From Ectothiorhodospira mobilis (lineage in GTDB: Bacteria > Pseudomonadota > Gammaproteobacteria > Ectothiorhodospirales > Ectothiorhodospiraceae): DNA of 64,000 bases. How positions within the stretch are numbered: the stretch's first letter is position 1; every line of letters starts with the position of its first letter. The notes under the pieces are model-generated. The model was given only the letters and a program-made list of their open reading frames with translations, made no database searches and was not told where the DNA came from. The translations under genes and the position numbers were made by a program. Of the stretch, positions 1 to 9,873 are shown in pieces. The stretch spans positions 248,001-312,000 of the forward strand of contig NZ_FOUO01000002.1 of the NCBI RefSeq assembly GCF_900114895.1. The letters run 5' to 3'.

Positions 1-1
1 T

Positions 2-892
2 GAGTGTATCGCCATGGTGGAGCCCCTGGCCAACCGCAAGGGCCTGGCGCTGGAGACCGGCAGCCTGGGGGATGTGGCCGTCCTGGCGGACCGCATCCGC
101 CTCAAGCAGATCCTCATCAACCTGCTCTCCAACGCCATCAAGTACAACCGCAGCGGGGGCCGGGTGTATCTGGACCTGGGGCTCTCCGACCGCCTCCCCG
201 GCGCGGTGCGTATCGGTGTGGCGGATACCGGGCCGGGGATCCCGGAGGATCGTCTGGAGGAACTCTTCCAGCCCTTTACCCGCATCACCTCCGCCAGCGA
301 CGGGGCGGCAGAGGAAGAGGAGGGGACGGGCATCGGGCTGGCCATCAGCCGGCGGCTGGCGGAGGCCATGGGCGGGCGTATGGGGGTCTCCAGCCGCGTC
401 GGCGAGGGCAGCCTGTTCTGGGTGGAGGTCCCTATGGCGGACCCCGGCGATCCCCCGTCGGAGGGGGAGGCGGGGCATGCATCCGCCTCCGCCCCGCAAA
501 GGCGGGCCAGGGTCTGCCGGGTCTTGCAGATCGAGGACCATCCCTCCAATCTCAGGCTCCTGGAACGTCTGCTCTCGGGCCAGTCCATGCAGGTGTTCAG
601 CGCCCGGGACGCCCAGGCAGGACTGGAACTGGCCCGGCGATATCGCCCCCAGGTCATCCTCCTGGACATCCGCCTGCCGGGCATGGACGGCTATCAGGTG
701 CTGTCCCGACTGCGGCGGGACCCCCGCACCGGCGATATCCCCGTGGTGGCCCTCACGGCCCACGCCGGGGAGGAGGACCGGGACCGTGGGATGCATGCGG
801 GGTTCGATGCCTACCTGACCAAGCCGCTGCATTTGACCACCCTGCTGGAGACCCTGGAGGATCTCATGCAGCGCAACTCCAGACCGGCGTGA
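2..892 (+). CDS. Hybrid sensor histidine kinase, C-terminal part (HATPase plus receiver)
   Basis: The reading frame is open from the window edge, so the sensor and phospho-acceptor histidine region lie outside. What remains is a GHKL ATPase domain with an N box (ILINLLSNAIKYN), a G1 box (DTGPGI) and a G2 box (GTGIGLAIS). A receiver domain follows, with its phospho-acceptor Asp in LLDIRLPGMDG (codon 665-667) and the conserved Lys in TKPL. It probably autophosphorylates and passes phosphate to its own receiver or to the HD-GYP regulator that starts 24 bases downstream on the same strand. The upstream signal cannot be judged from this fragment. Confidence 0.93.
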   Translation, partial: ECIAMVEPLANRKGLALETGSLGDVAVLADRIRLKQILINLLSNAIKYNRSGGRVYLDLGLSDRLPGAVRIGVADTGPGIPEDRLEELFQPFTRITSASDGAAEEEEGTGIGLAISRRLAEAMGGRMGVSSRVGEGSLFWVEVPMADPGDPPSEGEAGHASASAPQRRARVCRVLQIEDHPSNLRLLERLLSGQSMQVFSARDAQAGLELARRYRPQVILLDIRLPGMDGYQVLSRLRRDPRTGDIPVVALTAHAGEEDRDRGMHAGFDAYLTKPLHLTTLLETLEDLMQRNSRPA

Positions 893-916
893 GGCGGCGA
901 AACGGAGCCATCCCAG

Positions 917-2068
917 ATGCAAGAAGACGCATTGAATCCGCGCGACGACACCCCCGCCCCCCCCTATGACCCCGAGGGCAAGTCCGCCCGCATCCTGGTG
1001 GTGGACGACGAGCGCGCCAACCTGATCCTCATGGACCGCCTGCTGCGCACCGAGGGGTATCACAACCTGGTGCTGATCCAGGACCCCCGGGAGGTGATGG
1101 CCGCCTACCGCAAGGCCCCCACGGACCTGATCCTGCTGGACATCAAGATGCCCCACATGAGCGGCTTCGAGGTGATGGAACAGTTCGCGGCCCTGAACGA
1201 TCCCCTGGTGCCCCCCATCCTGGTGCTCACCGCCCAGCACAGCCGGGACTACATGCTGCGGGCCCTCAACGGCGGCGCCCGGGACTTCATCGGCAAGCCC
1301 TTCGATCGCGCCGAGGTGCTGGCCCGGGTGCGCAACATGCTGGATGTGCAACTGGCCCACCGCATGACCCACGGACAGAAGGACATGCTGGAGCAGCTGG
1401 TGCACGAGCGCACCGAGGAGATCCGCCGCACCCGCCTGCAGGTGGTGCAGCGCCTGGGCCGGGCGGCGGAATACCGGGACAACGAGACCGGCTGCCACAT
1501 CCTGCGCATGAGCCATATCGCCGTGCTGCTGGCCCGCCACCTGGGCTGGAGCCGGGGCACCTGCGAGCGCCTGCTGCATGCCAGCCCCATGCACGACGTG
1601 GGCAAGATCGGCATCCCCAACCGAATCCTGCTCAAGCCGGGCCGGCTCACCCCCGATGAGTGGGAGATCATGAAGACCCACACCACCATCGGCGTGGACA
1701 TCCTTAGCGGCGACGATTCCGATCTATTGCACATGGCCCAGGAGATCGCCCTGACCCACCATGAACGCTGGGACGGCAGTGGCTATCCCAACGGCCTGTC
1801 CGGGGAGGGCATCCCCATGGTGGGGCGCATCTGCGCCCTGGCGGATGTCTTCGATGCCCTCACCTCCTGGCGGCCCTACAAGCCCGCCTGGCCGGTGGAG
1901 GATGCCCTGGACCTGATCCGGGAAGGGGCCGGAAGCCACTTCGATCCGCGGCTCACGGAGCTGTTCTTCAGCCTGGTGCCGGAGATCCTGGCCATCCGGG
2001 ACCGTTTCCCGGAGGAATGCAGCAAGGACGGGGATTGCCCCGAGGCAGCGGATGCCCAGGGCGATTGA
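917..2068 (+). CDS. Two-component response regulator with HD-GYP c-di-GMP phosphodiesterase domain
   Basis: This 383-residue RpfG-type protein has an N-terminal receiver (about 24-145; phospho-acceptor Asp75 in LILLDIKMP, Lys127 in GKPF). A helical linker and an HD-GYP domain (about 180-350) follow. The metal-binding HD pair is His226-Asp227 in HDVGKIGIP, and the signature HHERWDGSGYP sits at 281-291. HD-GYP domains of this type hydrolyse cyclic-di-GMP. It lies 24 bp after the hybrid kinase gene, so the pair is probably one cotranscribed signalling unit that lowers c-di-GMP when the kinase is triggered. The kinase partnership is inferred from adjacency. Confidence 0.93.
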   Translation: MQEDALNPRDDTPAPPYDPEGKSARILVVDDERANLILMDRLLRTEGYHNLVLIQDPREVMAAYRKAPTDLILLDIKMPHMSGFEVMEQFAALNDPLVPPILVLTAQHSRDYMLRALNGGARDFIGKPFDRAEVLARVRNMLDVQLAHRMTHGQKDMLEQLVHERTEEIRRTRLQVVQRLGRAAEYRDNETGCHILRMSHIAVLLARHLGWSRGTCERLLHASPMHDVGKIGIPNRILLKPGRLTPDEWEIMKTHTTIGVDILSGDDSDLLHMAQEIALTHHERWDGSGYPNGLSGEGIPMVGRICALADVFDALTSWRPYKPAWPVEDALDLIREGAGSHFDPRLTELFFSLVPEILAIRDRFPEECSKDGDCPEAADAQGD

Positions 2069-2100
2069 CGGCGGTCCTGATGGGCGCCGGCGGATTCCGT

Positions 2101-2139
2101 TATAATCCCCCCTTTTCCGCGTTTCCAATCCACAAGGAG
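2101..2139 (+). promoter_or_regulatory. Probable -10 box and Shine-Dalgarno for hom
   Basis: A perfect TATAAT lies at 2101-2106 and a strong AAGGAG at 2134-2139. The latter sits 7 bases before a TTG codon at 2147, and this spacing decides the TTG start of hom. No good -35 element lies 16-18 bases upstream of TATAAT (the TTGACG at 2065-2070 is 30 bases away), so the promoter may need an activator. The assignment is by eye only. Confidence 0.55.
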
Positions 2140-2146
2140 TTCGCTG

Positions 2147-3457
2147 TTGAAACCCGTCAAGATTGGCCTCCTGGGTCTGGGCACCGTGGGTGGCGGCACG
2201 GTGCGTGTACTCACGCGCAACCGGGACGAGATCACCCGCCGCGCCGGCCGGGGCATCGAGATCATCGCCGCCGCCGCCCGCAATCTGGACAGCCTGGGGG
2301 ATCTGGACACCACCGGGATGCGCCTCACCGAAGACGCCTTCGAGGTGGTGGAAGACCCCGAGGTGGAGGTGATCGTCGAACTCATCGGCGGTCTCTCCCC
2401 GGCCCGGGAACTGGTGCTGCGGGCCATCGATCAGGGCAAGCACGTGGTCACCGCCAACAAGGCCCTGATCGCCCACCACGGCAACGAGATCTTCCAGCGG
2501 GCCCAGGAGAAGGGGGTGATGGTGGCCTTCGAGGCCGCCGTGGCCGGCGGCATCCCCATCATCAAGGCCATCCGCGAGGGGCTGGCGGGCAATCGCATCG
2601 AATGGCTGGCGGGGATCATCAACGGCACCGCCAACTTCATCCTCACGGAGATGCGGGACAAGGGCCGCGACTTTAACGATGTCCTGGCCGAGGCGCAGCG
2701 CCTGGGCTATGCCGAGGCGGATCCCACCTTCGACGTGGAGGGGGTGGACGCCGCCCACAAGCTCACCATCCTCGCCTCCATCGCCTTCGGCGTACCCCTG
2801 CAGTTCGACCGGGTGTACATGGAAGGCATCACCGGCATCTCCCGGGAGGACGTGGCCTACGCCAGTGAACTGGGCTACCGCATCAAGCACCTGGGCATCG
2901 CCCGGCGCAGTCCGCGGGGGATCGAGCTGCGGGTGCATCCCACCCTCATCCCCGAGCGGCGCCTCATCGCCAATGTGGACGGGGTGCTCAACGCCGTGCT
3001 GGTGTGGGGCGACGCCGTGGGGCCGACCCTCTACTACGGCGCCGGGGCCGGCGCCGAGCCCACCGCCTCGGCGGTGGTGGCGGACCTGGTGGACGTGGTG
3101 CGGGCCCTGACCATCGATCCGGAGAACCGGGTGCCGCACCTGGCCTTCCAGCCGGACGCCCTGGCCGACACCCGCATCCTGGCCATGGACGAGGTGGAGA
3201 CGGCCTTCTATCTGCGCCTGCGGGTGGTGGACCAGCCCGGGGTGATGGCCGACGTGACCCGCATCCTGGCGGATCTGGACATCAGCATCGAGGCCATCCT
3301 GCAAAAAGAGCCCGACGAGGACACCCACGAGGCCGATGTGATCCTGCTCACCCATCGCGTGCGCGAGGGGAATCTGGATCAGGCCATCGGCCGCATCGAG
3401 GCCCTGTCCAGTGTCATCGCCCCGGTGCAGCGCATCCGCATGGAAGCCCTGCGCTGA
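2147..3457 (+). CDS. hom: Homoserine dehydrogenase
   Basis: This 436-residue monofunctional enzyme reduces aspartate semialdehyde to homoserine, the branch point to threonine and methionine. The N-terminal Rossmann motif is [11 protein letters not shown] (residues 7-17). The catalytic domain carries the family segment [22 protein letters not shown]-terminal ACT domain (about 350-436, beginning [18 protein letters not shown]) is the usual site of threonine feedback inhibition. The start is TTG, set by AAGGAG 7 bases upstream. thrC follows 43 bp later on the same strand, so the two probably form a threonine operon. No thrB or thrA-like kinase lies nearby. Confidence 0.96.
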   Translation: MKPVKIGLLGLGTVGGGTVRVLTRNRDEITRRAGRGIEIIAAAARNLDSLGDLDTTGMRLTEDAFEVVEDPEVEVIVELIGGLSPARELVLRAIDQGKHVVTANKALIAHHGNEIFQRAQEKGVMVAFEAAVAGGIPIIKAIREGLAGNRIEWLAGIINGTANFILTEMRDKGRDFNDVLAEAQRLGYAEADPTFDVEGVDAAHKLTILASIAFGVPLQFDRVYMEGITGISREDVAYASELGYRIKHLGIARRSPRGIELRVHPTLIPERRLIANVDGVLNAVLVWGDAVGPTLYYGAGAGAEPTASAVVADLVDVVRALTIDPENRVPHLAFQPDALADTRILAMDEVETAFYLRLRVVDQPGVMADVTRILADLDISIEAILQKEPDEDTHEADVILLTHRVREGNLDQAIGRIEALSSVIAPVQRIRMEALR

Positions 3458-3500
3458 TTCCGCCGCAACGTCCCAACGCAGCCTGACCGAGATCCGAACC

Positions 3501-4643
3501 ATGCCATTCCGTTCCCGCTACACCGGCATCATCGAACGCTACCGCGACCGCCTGCCGGTGCATGACGACGCCCGCGTCATCGCCCTGGGGGAGGGCAATA
3601 CCCCCCTGATCCGCCTCAACAACATCCCCCGCACCCTGGGCCGGGACGTGGACATCTACGTCAAGTTCGAGGGCCTGAACCCCACCGGTTCCTTCAAGGA
3701 CCGGGGCATGACCATGGCCGTCACCCGGGCGGTGGAGGAGGGGGCGCGGGCCATCATCTGCGCCTCCACGGGCAACACCTCCGCCTCCGCCGCGGCCTAT
3801 GCCGCCCGCGCCGGCATCCGTGCCTTCGTGCTCATCCCCGATGGCAAGATCGCCCAGGGCAAGCTGGCCCAGGCCATGATGCACGGCGCCACGGTGCTGC
3901 AGATCAAGGGCAACTTCGACGACGGCATGCGTCTGGTGAAGGAGATGGCCCAGGCGGCGCCGGTGACCATCGTCAACTCCGTGAACCCCTACCGCCTGCA
4001 GGGGCAGAAGACGGCGGCCTTCGAGATCGTCGAGGAACTGGGGCGGGCCCCGGACTACCACTGCCTGCCCGTGGGCAATGCCGGCAACATCACCGCCCAC
4101 TGGATCGGCTACTGCGAGTACTCCTCCGCCTCCGGGGATCATGTCACCGAGGCCTGCAGCTTCTGCAAGGGCCATTGCATGTACGCCGGCGGGGCCGTGG
4201 TGGGCAACCGCCCGAAGATGCTGGGCTACCAGGCCAGCGGCAGCGCCCCCTTCATGCGCGGCCATATGGTGGACAACCCGGAAACGGTGGCCACGGCCAT
4301 CCGCATCGGCCATCCCCAGTCCTGGGACTATGCCTGGAAGGTGAAGGAAGAGTCGGGGGGCTGGTTCGACGAGTGCAGCGACGAGGAGATCCTGGCGGCG
4401 CAGAAGCTCCTGGCCGAACGGGAAGGGGTCTTCTGCGAGCCTGCATCCGCCGCCTCCCTGGCCGGCGCCCTGCGGGATGTGAAAAACGGCCGCATCCCCG
4501 AGGGATCCAGCATCGTCTGTACCCTCACGGGGCAGGGGCTGAAGGACCCGGAGACGGCCATCCGCCAGGGCAGCCGGCCGCCCCTCACCGTGGAGGCCGA
4601 TCTGGATGCGGTGAAGCGGGCCATCCTGGACCAGCTGGACTGA
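3501..4643 (+). CDS. thrC: Threonine synthase with a cysteine-rich insertion
   Basis: This 380-residue PLP enzyme converts O-phosphohomoserine to threonine. The PLP lysine lies in [11 protein letters not shown], and the phosphate-binding region is [15 protein letters not shown]. The C-terminal [14 protein letters not shown] and [10 protein letters not shown] segments are typical of the short form (class II-like fold group). Unusually, after [10 protein letters not shown] there is an insertion containing Cys219, Cys222 and Cys226 (ACSFCKGHC), with another Cys at 205. This looks like a possible metal or redox site. The ATG at 3501 is preferred because the in-frame extension to 3411 only overlaps the end of hom. 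The hom-thrC order supports the function. Confidence 0.95.
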   Translation: MPFRSRYTGIIERYRDRLPVHDDARVIALGEGNTPLIRLNNIPRTLGRDVDIYVKFEGLNPTGSFKDRGMTMAVTRAVEEGARAIICASTGNTSASAAAYAARAGIRAFVLIPDGKIAQGKLAQAMMHGATVLQIKGNFDDGMRLVKEMAQAAPVTIVNSVNPYRLQGQKTAAFEIVEELGRAPDYHCLPVGNAGNITAHWIGYCEYSSASGDHVTEACSFCKGHCMYAGGAVVGNRPKMLGYQASGSAPFMRGHMVDNPETVATAIRIGHPQSWDYAWKVKEESGGWFDECSDEEILAAQKLLAEREGVFCEPASAASLAGALRDVKNGRIPEGSSIVCTLTGQGLKDPETAIRQGSRPPLTVEADLDAVKRAILDQLD

Positions 4644-4714
4644 TCTCCCCCCACGCCGGCCTGCACGGGGTGGCGTCCCCGCCGTCCCGTGCAGGCGGGT
4701 TCCGTCCCTATGCC

Positions 4715-4749
4715 GCCCTGATCCGCGGCCCCTGGCCGCGGATCAGGGC
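4715..4749. terminator. Strong hairpin between convergent thrC and the DUF815 ATPase gene
   Basis: The arms 4715-4730 and 4734-4749 are perfectly complementary (16 bp) around a 3-base CCT loop. The hairpin lies between two convergent genes and overlaps the last codon and stop of the minus-strand ATPase gene. Neither side has a clear T-tract, so it may act as a weak bidirectional terminator or as a 3'-end stabiliser. Confidence 0.55.
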
Positions 4750-5648
4750 CGTCCGTCCCGGTCCGTTGCCTGCGCCGTCTTTTGCCTGCCGGTCCAGTCC
4801 CGGGCGAACTGCCAGGCCACGCGGCCGCTGCGGGAGCCCCGCAGCAGGGCATACTGCAGGGCCTCCTTGCGGCAGGCCTCGTCCAGGGAGCCGCCCCCCA
4901 GGCGCCCCAGCCAATGGGACACCACGTCCAGGTACTGGGCCTGGGAGAAGGGGTGGAAGGAGAGCCAGAGCCCGAAGCGCTCCGACAGGGAGACCTTCTC
5001 CTCCACCGCCTCCCCGGGGTGGATCTCGTCGTCCACCCGGCGCGCCTCCAGATTGTCCGCCATGCGCTCAGGCATGAGATGGCGCCGGTTGGAGGTGGCG
5101 TAGATGAGCACGTTCTCCGGCGGTGTCTCCAGGGATCCGTCCAGGGTGGCCTTGAGGGCCTTGTAGGCGGGCTCGTCCGCCTCGAAGGAGAGGTCGTCTG
5201 CAAACACGATGAAGCGTTCCGGACGGTCCCGCAGTGGTGCGACGATGCGGGGCAGGTCCACCAGGGCCTGGGCATCCGTCTGCACCAGGCGCAGCCCCTG
5301 CCCCCGGTAGCGGGTGAGCAGGGCCCGCATGAGCGAGGACTTGCCCGTGCCCCGGGCCCCCCAGAGCAGGGCGTTGTTGGCCGGAAGCCCCTGGAGGAAC
5401 TGGCGGGTGTTGCGCTCCAGGAGGGCCTTGGGCCGGTCCTGGTGCAGCAGGTCCTCCAGCTCCAGGGGGGCGACGTGGTGGATGGGTTGCAGGCCTCCCT
5501 CCCGCCAGCGAAAGGCGGGGGCGTTCCAGTCCGGCTCCGGCGCGGGCCCCGGCAACAGGGTCTCCACCCGTGCCAGCACGGCCTCCGCCCGTTGCAGCAG
5601 GGCGCTGAAGCGCTGCATCTCGTCCTTCGGGTCTTGGCGCGATGTCAT
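4743..5648 (-). CDS. DUF815 family AAA-type ATP-binding protein
   Basis: This 301-residue protein matches the DUF815 family of bacterial P-loop ATPases. Walker A is GARGTGKSS (about 97-105) and Walker B is IVFADDLSFE. A sensor-like segment, YATSNRRHLMP, follows, then the family region SLSERFGLWLSFHPFSQ and a C-terminal lid. The N-terminal 60 residues are helical. No biochemical function is established for the family. The gene is followed on the same strand side by ettA and a DUF2721 membrane protein, but the intervening spacing is not tight enough to argue for a shared pathway. The C-terminal codons form one arm of the hairpin at 4715-4749. Confidence 0.88.
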   Translation of the reverse strand: MTSRQDPKDEMQRFSALLQRAEAVLARVETLLPGPAPEPDWNAPAFRWREGGLQPIHHVAPLELEDLLHQDRPKALLERNTRQFLQGLPANNALLWGARGTGKSSLMRALLTRYRGQGLRLVQTDAQALVDLPRIVAPLRDRPERFIVFADDLSFEADEPAYKALKATLDGSLETPPENVLIYATSNRRHLMPERMADNLEARRVDDEIHPGEAVEEKVSLSERFGLWLSFHPFSQAQYLDVVSHWLGRLGGGSLDEACRKEALQYALLRGSRSGRVAWQFARDWTGRQKTAQATDRDGRP

Positions 5649-5684
5649 ATCCTGTGCAGATCGGATCCGAAATGGCGGCGAGGC

Positions 5685-6170
5685 TTAGGGGATCTCGCCG
5701 TCCGCAGGGGGACGGCGGGAACCGGTGGTGTCCCGATGGCTCAACTTGAGGCTGCGGATGGCCAGGAAGACCTCCCGCAGGAAGGCCACCAGGGATCCCA
5801 CCAGGCAGAGCATGGCCAGCACGAAGAACCCCCCCACCAGTTGGGGCTGGGCCATCTCCAGGAAGAATTCCAGGAATACGGTGATGATGGTCAGGCACAC
5901 CAGCAGGGCGGTGGTGATGCTCAGGGTAATGCCGATGTGCACCAGCCGGGCGCGCCGGTCCAGGATGGCCACCTCCTCCAGCATGAGGGCCTCACGCTCC
6001 GGATCCGGGGCCCGCAGCAGCCCCGCCAGGTGGCGGCGCCGGTCCACCACCCGGGAGAGACGGGCGACGAAGGCGTTGACGAACCCGGCCACCCCCACCA
6101 GCAGGAAGACCGGGGCGACCGACATCTGGATGACCTGGGAGATCTCCGCCGGAGAGGGCTGCGGGGCCAT
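5685..6170 (-). CDS. DUF2721 family membrane protein
   Basis: This 161-residue protein has three predicted membrane segments (about 13-35, 76-102 and 110-133). Between the first two is a charged cytoplasmic-looking stretch beginning ARLSRVVDRRRHL, which is typical of DUF2721. The function of the family is unknown. The gene begins 11 bases after the ettA stop, so it may be translated from an ettA transcript. Nothing in the sequence assigns a substrate or partner. Confidence 0.85.
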   Translation of the reverse strand: MAPQPSPAEISQVIQMSVAPVFLLVGVAGFVNAFVARLSRVVDRRRHLAGLLRAPDPEREALMLEEVAILDRRARLVHIGITLSITTALLVCLTIITVFLEFFLEMAQPQLVGGFFVLAMLCLVGSLVAFLREVFLAIRSLKLSHRDTTGSRRPPADGEIP

Positions 6171-6181
6171 GGGCTGCTCCT

Positions 6182-7849
6182 TCAGGCCTCCAGCCGGCGG
6201 TATTTCACCCGGTGGGGCTGGTCCGCGTCGGTGCCCAGGCGCTTGCGCCGGTCTTCCTCGTAGTCCTGGTAATTGCCCTCGAAGAACACCACGTTCCCGT
6301 CCTCCTCGAAGGCCAGGATATGGGTGGCGATGCGGTCCAGGAACCAGCGGTCGTGGGAGATGACCACGGCGCTGCCGGGGAAGTCCAGCAGGGCCTCTTC
6401 CAGGGCGCGCAGGGTCTCCACGTCCAGGTCGTTGGTGGGTTCGTCCAGCAGCAGCAGGTTGCCGCCGCTGCGCAGCAGCTTGGCCAGGTGCACGCGGTTG
6501 CGTTCCCCGCCGGAGAGCTCCTTCATGAGCTTTTGCTGGTCACTGCCCTTGAAGTTGAAGCGGCCCACATAGGCCCGGGAGGGCATCTGGTAGTTGCCCA
6601 CGTGGATGATGTCCTGGCCATCGGCGATCTCCTCCCAGACGCTGCGTTCGTCCTGCAGGGCGTCGCGGCTCTGGTCCACGTAGGCCACATCCACCGTATC
6701 CCCCACGCGGATGCTGCCGGCATCCGGGCTCTCCTGGCCCACGATCATGCGAAAGAGGGTGGACTTGCCCACGCCGTTGGGGCCGATGACCCCCAAGATG
6801 CCGCCCCGGGGGATACTGAAGGACAGGTCCTGGTAGAGCACCCGGTCGCCGTAGGCCTTGGTCACCCCATCCAGTTCCACCACCACGTCCCCCAGGCGGG
6901 GGCCCGGCGGGATGTAGATCTCCTTGGTCTCGCTGCGCTTCTGGTATTCCTGCGAAGAGATCTCCTCGAAGCGCTTGAGCCGGGCCTTGCTCTTGGCGGA
7001 GCGCCCCTTGGGGTTGCTGCGCACCCATTCCAGCTCCGCCTCCATGTTCTTGCGGCGGGCGTTTTCCTGTTTCTCCTCGATCTCCAGGCGCTTCTCCTTC
7101 TGCTCCAGCCAGGAGGAGTAATTGCCCTGCCAGGGGATGCCGTGCCCCCGGTCCAGTTCCAGGATCCAGCCGGCCACGTTGTCCAGGAAGTAGCGGTCGT
7201 GGGTCACGGCCACCACGGTGCCGGGGAATTCCTGCAGGAATCGCTCCAGCCAGGCCACGGATTCCGCGTCCAGGTGGTTGGTGGGCTCGTCCAGGATCAG
7301 CATGTCGGGGGCGGAGAGCAGCAGGCGGCACAGGGCCACACGGCGGCGCTCACCACCGGAGAGCCGGGTGACGTCCGCGTCCCAGGGGGGCAGGCGCAGG
7401 GCGTCGGCGGCCACCTCCAGCTTGCGCTCCAGGTCCCAGGCGCCGGCGGCGTCGATGCGGTCCTGGAGCTGGGCCTGCTCCGCCAGCAGGCTGTCGAAGT
7501 CGGCGTCGGGATCGGCGAAGGCCTCGGCGATGGCGTTGAACCGGTCCACCAGGGCCTTGATCTCGGCGACGCCGTCCTCCACGTTTCCGCGCACATCCTT
7601 GTCCGGGTCCAGCTGCGGCTCCTGGGGCAGGTAGCCGATCTTGATGCCGGGCTGGGCCCGGACCTCGCCCACGTATTCCTGATCCACGCCCGCCATGATG
7701 CGCAGCAGGGTGGACTTGCCCGCGCCGTTGTAGCCCAGCACCCCGATCTTGGCGCCGGGGAAGAAGTTCAGGGAGATGTCCTTGAGGATTTCCTTCTTGG
7801 GCGGGACGACCTTGCCCACACCGTTCATGGTGTAGATGTACTGGGCCAT
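6182..7849 (-). CDS. ettA: Energy-dependent translational throttle protein EttA (ABC-F)
   Basis: This 555-residue ABC-F ATPase has the same length as E. coli EttA. It binds the ribosomal E site and gates entry into elongation according to energy charge. The two ABC domains are complete: Walker [10 protein letters not shown] and GPNGVGKST, signatures LSGGERRR and LSGGERNR, and Walker [12 protein letters not shown] and [11 protein letters not shown]. The inter-domain linker (P-site tRNA interaction motif) is rich in Lys, Arg and Glu. The start at 7849 gives [17 protein letters not shown], matching the family. A 51-residue longer frame reaching 8002 reads through the divergent promoter region and was rejected. 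It is cytoplasmic. Confidence 0.97.
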   Translation of the reverse strand: MAQYIYTMNGVGKVVPPKKEILKDISLNFFPGAKIGVLGYNGAGKSTLLRIMAGVDQEYVGEVRAQPGIKIGYLPQEPQLDPDKDVRGNVEDGVAEIKALVDRFNAIAEAFADPDADFDSLLAEQAQLQDRIDAAGAWDLERKLEVAADALRLPPWDADVTRLSGGERRRVALCRLLLSAPDMLILDEPTNHLDAESVAWLERFLQEFPGTVVAVTHDRYFLDNVAGWILELDRGHGIPWQGNYSSWLEQKEKRLEIEEKQENARRKNMEAELEWVRSNPKGRSAKSKARLKRFEEISSQEYQKRSETKEIYIPPGPRLGDVVVELDGVTKAYGDRVLYQDLSFSIPRGGILGVIGPNGVGKSTLFRMIVGQESPDAGSIRVGDTVDVAYVDQSRDALQDERSVWEEIADGQDIIHVGNYQMPSRAYVGRFNFKGSDQQKLMKELSGGERNRVHLAKLLRSGGNLLLLDEPTNDLDVETLRALEEALLDFPGSAVVISHDRWFLDRIATHILAFEEDGNVVFFEGNYQDYEEDRRKRLGTDADQPHRVKYRRLEA

Positions 7850-8016
7850 AAGAAACCTGTCTGGGGAATGGATCGTGACTGCGCGTGACCGCCCATTATC
7901 CCGGACTCGCGCCGTTCTTTCCAGACGGTGCCTGGGGGCGACGACCGCGCTGGTGAAGATCGCCATGATGCGGTGCACCGCGGTACACTGGATCCAGTCC
8001 ACCCCTTGCGTTTGCC

Positions 8017-9867
8017 ATGCCCCCCAACCCCTTCTCCCATCCCTGTGCTTACAAGGCCCTCGCCGCGGGCCTGCTGGGGGCGGCCCTCACCGCCGGGGCC
8101 TTCTGGGTGGCGGACAATGCCTGGGCCCATCGTCTGGAGGATCAGGCCCGGGCCCGGGTGCTCCAGGAACTGACCACCTACCGGGCGCGCCTGGAGGGGG
8201 AACTCAGCGCCACCGTGCACCTGACCCTGGTGTTGTCCACCTATGCCGGCATCCACCCCGATCTGGACCGGAAAGAGTTCGAGCACATCGCCGCCGCGCT
8301 CCATGCCCGCCGACCGGATGTCATCCGTAATATCACTTTGGCCCCGGATAACGTCATCCGTTACGTCTACCCCCGGGAGGGCAACGAGGCGGTCCTGGGG
8401 ATGGATCTCTATCACCACCCGGAGCAGGGGGATTCGGTGCGGCGGATGATGGCCGAGGGCCGCACCGTGCTGGCCGGTCCCTGGCCGTTGCGGCAGGGCG
8501 GTCAGGCCTTGCTCATCCGCACCCCCGTCTACCTGGAGGGGCCGGATGGGCGGCGTTACTGGGGGCTGAGCAGCATCCCGGTGAACCTGGAGGCCATCCA
8601 GGGCCGCGCCCGGCTTGGGGATGTGCAACGGCGCCTGGAGATCGCCCTGCGCGGCCGCGACGGCCTGGGGGCTCAAGGGGCGGTCTTCTACGGTGACCCG
8701 GCGCTCTTTCACGGGAATACGGTGCGCCAGGCCGTGGCGGTGACCGGGGGGCGCTGGGAGATGGCCGCGCGTCCGCGCCAGGGCTGGGCGGCCTGGACCG
8801 GTCGCCCCGGGGCCTGGTATCTGGCGGGCGGGGTGCTGGTGCTCATGGCGGGGCTGCTGAGCTGGAATCTCACCTATCAGGCCCTGCGCCTGCGGGAATC
8901 CGAGCGCCGTTACCGCGCCCAGGGGGAGCGCCTGCGGGCCATCATCCGGGCCATGCCCGATATCTTCTTCATCCTGGACGCCCAGGGCCGCTACCTGGAG
9001 ATCTTCGGCGGCACGGACGAGGCGGGGTACCACCAGGACTACAACGGCCTGGTGGGGCTTTCCGTGAAGGATGTCCTTCCGGCGGACAAGGCCCGGCTGT
9101 TCCTGGACCACATCCGCCAGGTACTGGCCACGGGGCAGACCCAGACCCTGGAGTACACCCTGGCGGCAGCGGATGTGGGCCTGGATGAGTCCAACGGTCC
9201 CGTGGGGCCCCAGTGGTTCGAGGGCCGGGCCACCCCCCTGGACGCGCAGGTCATGGGGCGCCCGGCGGTGCTCTGGCTGGCGGTGAACATCACCCAGCGC
9301 AAGAAGGCCCAGGAGGACATGCGCCACATGGCCCTGCACGACCCCCTCACCGGGCTGGCCAACCGCAGTCTGCTGCGGGATCGGGTGGAGCATGCCCTGG
9401 CCCAGGCCCGGCGCAGCGGCCACGGTGTGGCCCTGATGTTCATCGACCTGGACGATTTCAAGCCGGTGAACGACCGCCTGGGCCACGATGCCGGGGACCG
9501 GATGCTGTGCGAGGTGGCCCATCGCCTCATGGGCGCCGTGCGCGCCTCGGACACCGTGGCCCGGGTGGGCGGGGACGAGTTCGTGGTGCTGCTGGAGGAC
9601 CTGGAGCACAGGGACCGGGTCCGGGAGGTGGCCACCAAGATCCTGGAGATCCTGAGCCGGCCCGTGGAGATCAAGGGCCGGGTCCTGCGCATCGGCTGCA
9701 GCATCGGCATCGGCCTGTATCCGCAAGACGGCGACGGCTACGAGGCCCTCATGGGCAGCGCGGACCAGGCCCTGTACTGCGCCAAGCACCGGGGCAAGGC
9801 CCGATTCTGGCCGGCCGGTCCAGCGTCGGACCCCGATGACCGGACCCCGGATCCCGCCGGGGCCTGA
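8017..9867 (+). CDS. Membrane-anchored CHASE-PAS-GGDEF diguanylate cyclase
   Basis: This 616-residue protein has membrane segment 1 (about 14-33), a periplasmic CHASE-like sensor (about 45-255), membrane segment 2 (about 266-287) and a PAS domain (about 300-425). The GGDEF domain is C-terminal (about 430-600). The active-site motif is GGDEF, preceded by RASD five residues upstream, an intact RxxD inhibitory site. It should therefore make c-di-GMP with product feedback. CHASE domains usually bind small extracellular ligands; the ligand here is unknown. It is divergent from ettA. The ATG at 8017 places a normal N-terminal signal anchor. Confidence 0.93.
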   Translation: MPPNPFSHPCAYKALAAGLLGAALTAGAFWVADNAWAHRLEDQARARVLQELTTYRARLEGELSATVHLTLVLSTYAGIHPDLDRKEFEHIAAALHARRPDVIRNITLAPDNVIRYVYPREGNEAVLGMDLYHHPEQGDSVRRMMAEGRTVLAGPWPLRQGGQALLIRTPVYLEGPDGRRYWGLSSIPVNLEAIQGRARLGDVQRRLEIALRGRDGLGAQGAVFYGDPALFHGNTVRQAVAVTGGRWEMAARPRQGWAAWTGRPGAWYLAGGVLVLMAGLLSWNLTYQALRLRESERRYRAQGERLRAIIRAMPDIFFILDAQGRYLEIFGGTDEAGYHQDYNGLVGLSVKDVLPADKARLFLDHIRQVLATGQTQTLEYTLAAADVGLDESNGPVGPQWFEGRATPLDAQVMGRPAVLWLAVNITQRKKAQEDMRHMALHDPLTGLANRSLLRDRVEHALAQARRSGHGVALMFIDLDDFKPVNDRLGHDAGDRMLCEVAHRLMGAVRASDTVARVGGDEFVVLLEDLEHRDRVREVATKILEILSRPVEIKGRVLRIGCSIGIGLYPQDGDGYEALMGSADQALYCAKHRGKARFWPAGPASDPDDRTPDPAGA

Positions 9868-9873
9868 GGGCCG

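Noticed and set aside
2065-2106. TTGACG paired with TATAAT as the hom promoter
   Set aside because: The spacing is 30 bases, far outside the 16-18 range. Only the -10 box is retained.
3411-3500. N-terminal extension of threonine synthase
   Set aside because: It overlaps the end of hom and encodes an atypical Ser/Arg-rich peptide. The ATG at 3501 gives the family N-terminus.
1724-3502. 592-codon minus-strand frame
   Set aside because: It is antisense to hom and the HD-GYP gene, which both have clear domains on the other strand.
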